Assembly: GCA_003818675.1 (NCBI GenBank)
Contig: RPPD01000052.1
Location: forward strand, 1-9,115
Origin: Spirochaetaceae bacterium
Lineage (GTDB): Bacteria; Spirochaetota; Spirochaetia; SZUA-6; RPPD01
Direction: 5' to 3'
DNA: 9,115 nucleotides
Position numbers and translations under genes: made by a program. Within the stretch, counting starts at the first letter, position 1. Each line of letters opens with the position of its first letter. The notes under the pieces are model-generated. The model was given only the letters and a program-made list of their open reading frames with translations, was not told the DNA's origin and ran no database searches. Shown one piece after another: positions 6,292 through 9,115 of the stretch.

Positions 6292-7104
6292 ATGGAGTCA
6301 TTAAACGAAATTATCCAGTCCCTCATCCTGGGTCTTATTCAGGGCGTGACTGAGTTTCTTCCAATATCCAGTTCAGGTCATCTTGAAGTGGCCAAGCATT
6401 TGCTCGGCTTCACCGAAGCCAATAATTTTTTCACGATTCTCCTGCATGGGGCAACGCTTATTGCCGTATTCATCACGTTTCGCAGACGCATAGGCGGGAT
6501 AATCATATCACTCTTCCGTTTTGTCACAGGCCGGAAAACGGAAGAAGACCATGTCAATCTCAGGCTCTTCCTGCTGGTTGTTGTCGCCACGGCAGGGACA
6601 GTGGCGCTCGCCTATCCCATGTCGATGGTATCTGACATCGCCGTTGCCAATCCTAAGCTCATTGGTGCATTTTTCATCATTACAGCGATACTGTTGTTCA
6701 TCTCCCGTTTCTTCAAGGGTACACTCGACTATCGGCAGTTCGGTTTTATCAGGGCCTTTATTGTTGGAATTGCACAGGGCTTGGGCATCCCGCCCGGGAT
6801 ATCCAGGTCGGGAATTACAATCTCTGCGGCTCTGGGCACCGGCCTGGATCGGGAGCGTGCCGGCGAGTTCAGCTTTCTACTGGCAATCCCGGCCATCACA
6901 GGTGCGATTGTCTTTGATCTCAAGGATGCCACCGCGCTGTTTGACAATGTCCATCCGCTTTCGGTTGTCATCGGGATGGCAGCGGCCTTTGTTACCGGAC
7001 TTGTATCCATCTATTTCCTGCTCAGGCTGATAAAAAAAAGCCGGCTTTACTTTTTCAGCTTTTACCTGCTGCCCGCAGGTATACTGACCATTATTTTCCT
7101 GTAA
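6292..7104 (+). CDS. uppP: undecaprenyl-diphosphate phosphatase UppP (BacA)
   Basis: UppP is an integral inner-membrane enzyme that removes a phosphate from undecaprenyl pyrophosphate, recycling the lipid carrier used for peptidoglycan and other envelope polymers. Overexpression is known to give bacitracin resistance. The 270-residue protein (E. coli 273) has the first motif QGVTEFLPISSSGHL at residues 17-31, with the catalytic-region Glu21 and His30. The second motif PGISRSG at 168-174 carries the key arginine (Arg172). The second half repeats the GxxQGLGIPP theme, as expected for this inverted-repeat fold. Several hydrophobic segments run through the chain (for example 49-62, 92-108, 122-139, 195-207, 222-247, 252-270). 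A strong Shine-Dalgarno sequence supports the ATG start. It follows the lytic transglycosylase gene, so wall cleavage and lipid-carrier recycling are neighbours here. The palindromic element between them may uncouple their expression. No terminator is evident in the 73 bp that follow. Confidence 0.97.
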   Translation: MESLNEIIQSLILGLIQGVTEFLPISSSGHLEVAKHLLGFTEANNFFTILLHGATLIAVFITFRRRIGGIIISLFRFVTGRKTEEDHVNLRLFLLVVVATAGTVALAYPMSMVSDIAVANPKLIGAFFIITAILLFISRFFKGTLDYRQFGFIRAFIVGIAQGLGIPPGISRSGITISAALGTGLDRERAGEFSFLLAIPAITGAIVFDLKDATALFDNVHPLSVVIGMAAAFVTGLVSIYFLLRLIKKSRLYFFSFYLLPAGILTIIFL

Positions 7105-7139
7105 AAAAGCGGCCTGGTATGGATTTTCAAAACAGAACG

Positions 7140-7148
7140 TGCTACATT
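7140..7148 (+). promoter_or_regulatory. candidate extended -10 promoter for the exported small protein
   Basis: TG-C-TACATT resembles an extended -10 element (TGnTATAAT with two mismatches) 30 bases before the ATG at 7178. The same GTGCTA word stands at the matching place before the paralogue (7601-7606), which is the main reason to list it. No convincing -35 box is visible. Confidence 0.35.
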
Positions 7149-7164
7149 CTGAATATTCCATTTC

Positions 7165-7170
7165 AAGGAG
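7165..7170 (+). promoter_or_regulatory. ribosome binding site deciding the start at 7178
   Basis: AAGGAG, seven bases before the ATG at 7178, shows that translation begins with MKKYMLIS and not at the in-frame ATG at 7139, which lacks a Shine-Dalgarno sequence and would hide the signal peptide. Confidence 0.85.
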
Positions 7171-7177
7171 ATTTAAA

Positions 7178-7570
7178 ATGAAGAAGTATATGCTTATCAG
7201 CATAATCCTGGTCCTCATACCAGCAGTCCTGTTTGCAGCATCCGAGTTCCAGCTTGTTTACCAGGGAGATTCGGTCACAAAACCTGTGGATCCCAAAAAA
7301 CTGGAAATCGCCATCAAATTGAGTCTTGCCAATTATGGCTGGAGGATCGTTGAAACCGCGGAAGGCGCAATCACCGCAAAATATGAGAAAAGCGGCGGCG
7401 TGGTAATGGCGCTCATCAAGGTCAGCTTCAGCAGCGAAGGCTTTTCAGTCAGCTATCTTGACAGCAAGGGCCTGGACGTTGATATGAACGCCATGACCAT
7501 TCACAGCAATTACGTCAGATGGATAAGGAACCTGATCAAAACCATTGGGATAAATTACTCGAGTATGTAG
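7178..7570 (+). CDS. small exported protein of unknown function, copy 1
   Basis: I do not recognise a characterised family. The 130-residue product starts with a clear signal peptide (MKKYMLISIILVLIPAVLFA) with likely cleavage after the FAA region near residue 20-21. The mature protein of about 110 residues is therefore probably periplasmic. The mature part has the conserved-looking pattern VDPKKLEIAIKLSLANYGW, ITAKYEKS, then SYLDSKGLDVD and IHSNYVRWIRNL near the C-terminus. It suggests a compact alpha/beta domain with an N-terminal helix, a central sheet and a closing helix. The IH-NY-RW-NL ending recalls small conserved hypothetical periplasmic or lipoprotein families in other Gram-negative bacteria, from memory only. 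There is no lipobox cysteine. It is followed after 72 bp by a paralogue with about half of its aligned residues identical. The start is set by the AAGGAG site. The separate promoter-like motif and the 73-bp gap to uppP suggest it is not simply part of the wall operon. Confidence 0.85.
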   Translation: MKKYMLISIILVLIPAVLFAASEFQLVYQGDSVTKPVDPKKLEIAIKLSLANYGWRIVETAEGAITAKYEKSGGVVMALIKVSFSSEGFSVSYLDSKGLDVDMNAMTIHSNYVRWIRNLIKTIGINYSSM

Positions 7571-7601
7571 GGAATCCGGCTGGCAAACCACACGGGCCAG
7601 G

Positions 7602-7610
7602 TGCTATACT
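7602..7610 (+). promoter_or_regulatory. extended -10 promoter for the second small protein
   Basis: TG-C-TATACT is a good extended -10 element (TATACT matches TATAAT at five of six). Transcription from about 7617 would give a leader of roughly 26 bases before the ATG at 7643. The surrounding GTGCTA word is shared with the upstream copy. Confidence 0.5.
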
Positions 7611-7629
7611 TTCAGATGGTTTAAATTGT

Positions 7630-7634
7630 GGAGG
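7630..7634 (+). promoter_or_regulatory. ribosome binding site deciding the start at 7643
   Basis: GGAGG, eight bases before the ATG at 7643, selects that codon. The in-frame GTG at 7628 overlaps this site and is therefore not the start. Confidence 0.85.
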
Positions 7635-7642
7635 TATTACAT

Positions 7643-7993
7643 ATGCAGCGGAACATGTCCTTTGAAAAAACCTATAAAAGCGCGTTGATCAGTCCTGTTG
7701 ATCTCAAGAAGCTTGAATCTGCAATAATGTTTTCACTTGCCCATTACGGGTGGATCCCGGTAGAGACTTCCGCGGGAGCTGTTTCAGCCAAATATGACAA
7801 GAGCAACGGCATAATGGCTAAAATAAGGATCACATACGGCAATGACAGCTTCCAGATTGAATATGTTGAAAGCAGCGGATTGAATGTTGATATTACTCAG
7901 ACAACCATCCATCCAAATTATGTCAGATGGATTCAAAATCTGATGAAATCAATAAATGTGATGTATAGCAAATCCTTCTCTGTTTTGCCCTAA
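7643..7993 (+). CDS. small protein of unknown function, copy 2, without signal peptide
   Basis: The 116-residue protein is a tandem paralogue of the preceding gene. Over roughly 93 aligned positions about half are identical, including VDLKKLESAI, HYGW, VET, SAKYDKS, SSGLNVD and IHPNYVRWIQNLMKSI. It lacks the signal peptide. Its N-terminus (MQRNMSFEKTYKS) is short, polar and followed directly by the conserved domain, so by sequence it stays in the cytoplasm. I found no hidden leader sequence in the 72 bp upstream, and the GGAGG site supports the chosen ATG. It has its own extended -10 promoter-like motif, so the copies may be regulated separately. Its stop codon (7991-7993) overlaps the stop of the converging ketosynthase gene (7990-7992). 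The function is unknown. The pair probably arose by a local duplication followed by gain or loss of the export signal. Confidence 0.83.
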   Translation: MQRNMSFEKTYKSALISPVDLKKLESAIMFSLAHYGWIPVETSAGAVSAKYDKSNGIMAKIRITYGNDSFQIEYVESSGLNVDITQTTIHPNYVRWIQNLMKSINVMYSKSFSVLP

Positions 7994-9115
7994 CCCTTCC
8001 AGCGGCGGAAGACCAGAGAAGTATTTATCCCTCCAAAGGCAAAATTATTGCTCATAAAGCAATCTATCTGCATCTCCCTGCCTGTACCGGTGATGTAATC
8101 AAGAGGTGCACAGAGAGGATCCAGATTATCCAGGTTCAGATTTGGGGCAAACCATCCTGTGTTCATCATATTGATTGCAAGCCAGCTTTCAATTGCACCA
8201 CATGCGCCAAGTGTATGGCCAAAATAACTCTTCTGGGTGTTGTACGGGACAGGTTTGCCAAAACAGTTGTATGTTGCGTGGCTCTCAGCGATGTCACCGT
8301 GTTGCGTGGCTGTTCCATGGCCATTGACATACTGGACTGCAGCAGGTTCCAGGCCAGCGCTTGCGAGCGCCAGGCGCATGGCAATCTCCATGGTCCGTTT
8401 GTTTGGCTGTGTAATGTGATCTCCGTCCGTGTTTGTTCCAAATCCCACAAGTTCCGCATGGATATGTGCACCGCGTGATTTTGCGTGCTCAAGTTCCTCC
8501 AGTATCAGGGTGCCAGCACCCTCGCCTATAACCAGTCCGTCCCTGTCCCTGTCAAAAGGCCGGGGCGTTTTCTCAGGTGTATCATTGCGGGTGCTGGTGG
8601 CAAAAAGTGTGTCAAAAACAGCGGCCCCAGTGGGATTGAGTTCCTCGGCACCACCACAGACCATGATTTTCTGCTGTCCGTTCTTGATGGCCTCAAATCC
8701 CAGACCGATAGAAAGGCTTCCTGCCGTACATGCGGTATTGGTCGTAAGAAGCCTGCCGTTCAATTTGAAAAATATGCCGATATTAACGGCACATGTCTGC
8801 GGCATGGACCTGAGATAAGAGGTCGCCGTAATACCCTGCGTGTCCCGGTCTATGAGCATGGAATAAAACTCGAGCAGGGCATCCACATTGCCGGTTGATG
8901 ATCCAAAGGAAACACCTGCCTGTCCGCTTTCCAGCACCGGGTTGCCGATAAGACCCGCGTTCTGAAGAGCGATATCAGCAGAATGCACTGCCATCAATGC
9001 GACGCGACCCATGCTCCGCGTTTTTTTCCGCGGGTAATCAGGCTCTGTCCAGCAGGTGACAGGAGAAGCAAGCCTGGTATTAAAACGCTTGTATATATCC
9101 CATTTTTCCATGTAC
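7990..9115 (-). CDS. beta-ketoacyl-ACP synthase (FabF/FabB type), N-terminus cut by window edge
   Basis: This enzyme condenses an acyl chain with malonyl-ACP, the elongation step of fatty-acid or type II polyketide synthesis, in the cytoplasm. The frame is open through base 9115, so the methionine at 9111 is internal. About 374 residues are visible and roughly 35-40 N-terminal ones are missing, judged from the place of the active cysteine. Counting from that methionine, the thiolase-fold triad is intact: Cys128 in NTACTAGSLSIG, His265 in VNGHGTAT, and Lys294/His299 in KSYFGHTLGACG. RPFDRDRDGLVIGEGAG (184-200), GFGTNTDGDHIT (223-234) and the ending MSNNFAFGGINTS (353-365) are also typical. The wording HGTATQHGDIAES, KSYFGHTLGACGA and NNFAFGGINTSLVFRRW looks closer, from memory, to ketosynthases of aryl-polyene-type clusters than to housekeeping FabF, so it is left without a symbol. 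Its stop overlaps that of the converging small gene. Confidence 0.92.
   Translation of the reverse strand, partial: YMEKWDIYKRFNTRLASPVTCWTEPDYPRKKTRSMGRVALMAVHSADIALQNAGLIGNPVLESGQAGVSFGSSTGNVDALLEFYSMLIDRDTQGITATSYLRSMPQTCAVNIGIFFKLNGRLLTTNTACTAGSLSIGLGFEAIKNGQQKIMVCGGAEELNPTGAAVFDTLFATSTRNDTPEKTPRPFDRDRDGLVIGEGAGTLILEELEHAKSRGAHIHAELVGFGTNTDGDHITQPNKRTMEIAMRLALASAGLEPAAVQYVNGHGTATQHGDIAESHATYNCFGKPVPYNTQKSYFGHTLGACGAIESWLAINMMNTGWFAPNLNLDNLDPLCAPLDYITGTGREMQIDCFMSNNFAFGGINTSLVFRRWKG

Noticed and set aside
7037..7055. AAAGCCGGCTTT palindrome followed by T residues, as a terminator
   Set aside because: It is a perfect palindrome with no loop, inside the uppP coding region, so it cannot form a stable hairpin of the usual kind without opening its centre.
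7063..7081. 7-bp stem with 5-base loop near the end of uppP as a terminator
   Set aside because: It lies in coding sequence and is not followed by an uninterrupted T tract.
7139..7177. Upstream in-frame ATG at 7139 for the first small protein
   Set aside because: It has no ribosome binding site and would put 13 polar residues before a textbook signal peptide. AAGGAG at 7165-7170 points to 7178.
8429..8898. Plus-strand open frames of 129 and 137 residues opposite the ketosynthase
   Set aside because: They are antisense to conserved ketosynthase active-site regions and resemble no family.

Overview
The window looks like a piece of a spirochaete chromosome, most likely Treponema-like and of mid GC content. 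This is inferred from protein style: a spirochaete-type lipobox on the lytic transglycosylase, the membrane-anchored TPR protein, and the Hsp70-fragment/LysM protein. No rRNA or marker gene is present to prove it. The DNA is gene-dense, and the longest gap between genes is 191 bp.

Region 1 (1-1549, + strand) is the end of a tRNA/rRNA modification operon. It holds the C-terminal part of mnmG (tRNA wobble-uridine modification), cut by the left edge, and overlapping it rsmG (16S rRNA m7G methyltransferase).

Region 2 (1586-3897) is a divergent pair read from a 62-bp gap. The minus-strand gene encodes an N-terminally anchored cytoplasmic TPR protein that ends in a Mrr-like restriction-endonuclease fold which appears to have lost its catalytic residues. 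The plus-strand gene encodes a detached Hsp70 substrate-binding beta-sandwich with no ATPase, then one membrane helix, a Pro/Ala/Thr linker and a periplasmic LysM domain. Both place protein-interaction domains on the inner face of the membrane, and the second also reaches peptidoglycan. This pair is the most unusual content of the window.

Region 3 (3863-7104, + strand) continues the cell-wall theme. A 745-residue Slt70-type lytic transglycosylase, probably a lipoprotein, overlaps the LysM gene by 35 bp. After a 191-bp gap comes uppP, which recycles undecaprenyl pyrophosphate, the lipid carrier of wall synthesis. The gap is nearly filled by a 166-bp highly palindromic element with imperfect 20-bp terminal inverted repeats, resembling a MITE or REP-type repeat.

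Region 4 (7178-7993, + strand) holds two tandem paralogues of a small family of unknown function. One has a signal peptide and the other does not. Each has its own strong ribosome binding site and a similar extended -10-like motif.

Region 5 (7990-9115, - strand) is a FabF/FabB-type ketosynthase with an intact Cys-His-His triad, cut by the right edge. It converges on the second small paralogue so tightly that the two stop codons overlap. Its wording resembles ketosynthases of aryl-polyene-type clusters more than housekeeping FabF, so a specialised fatty-acid or polyketide locus may continue to the right.
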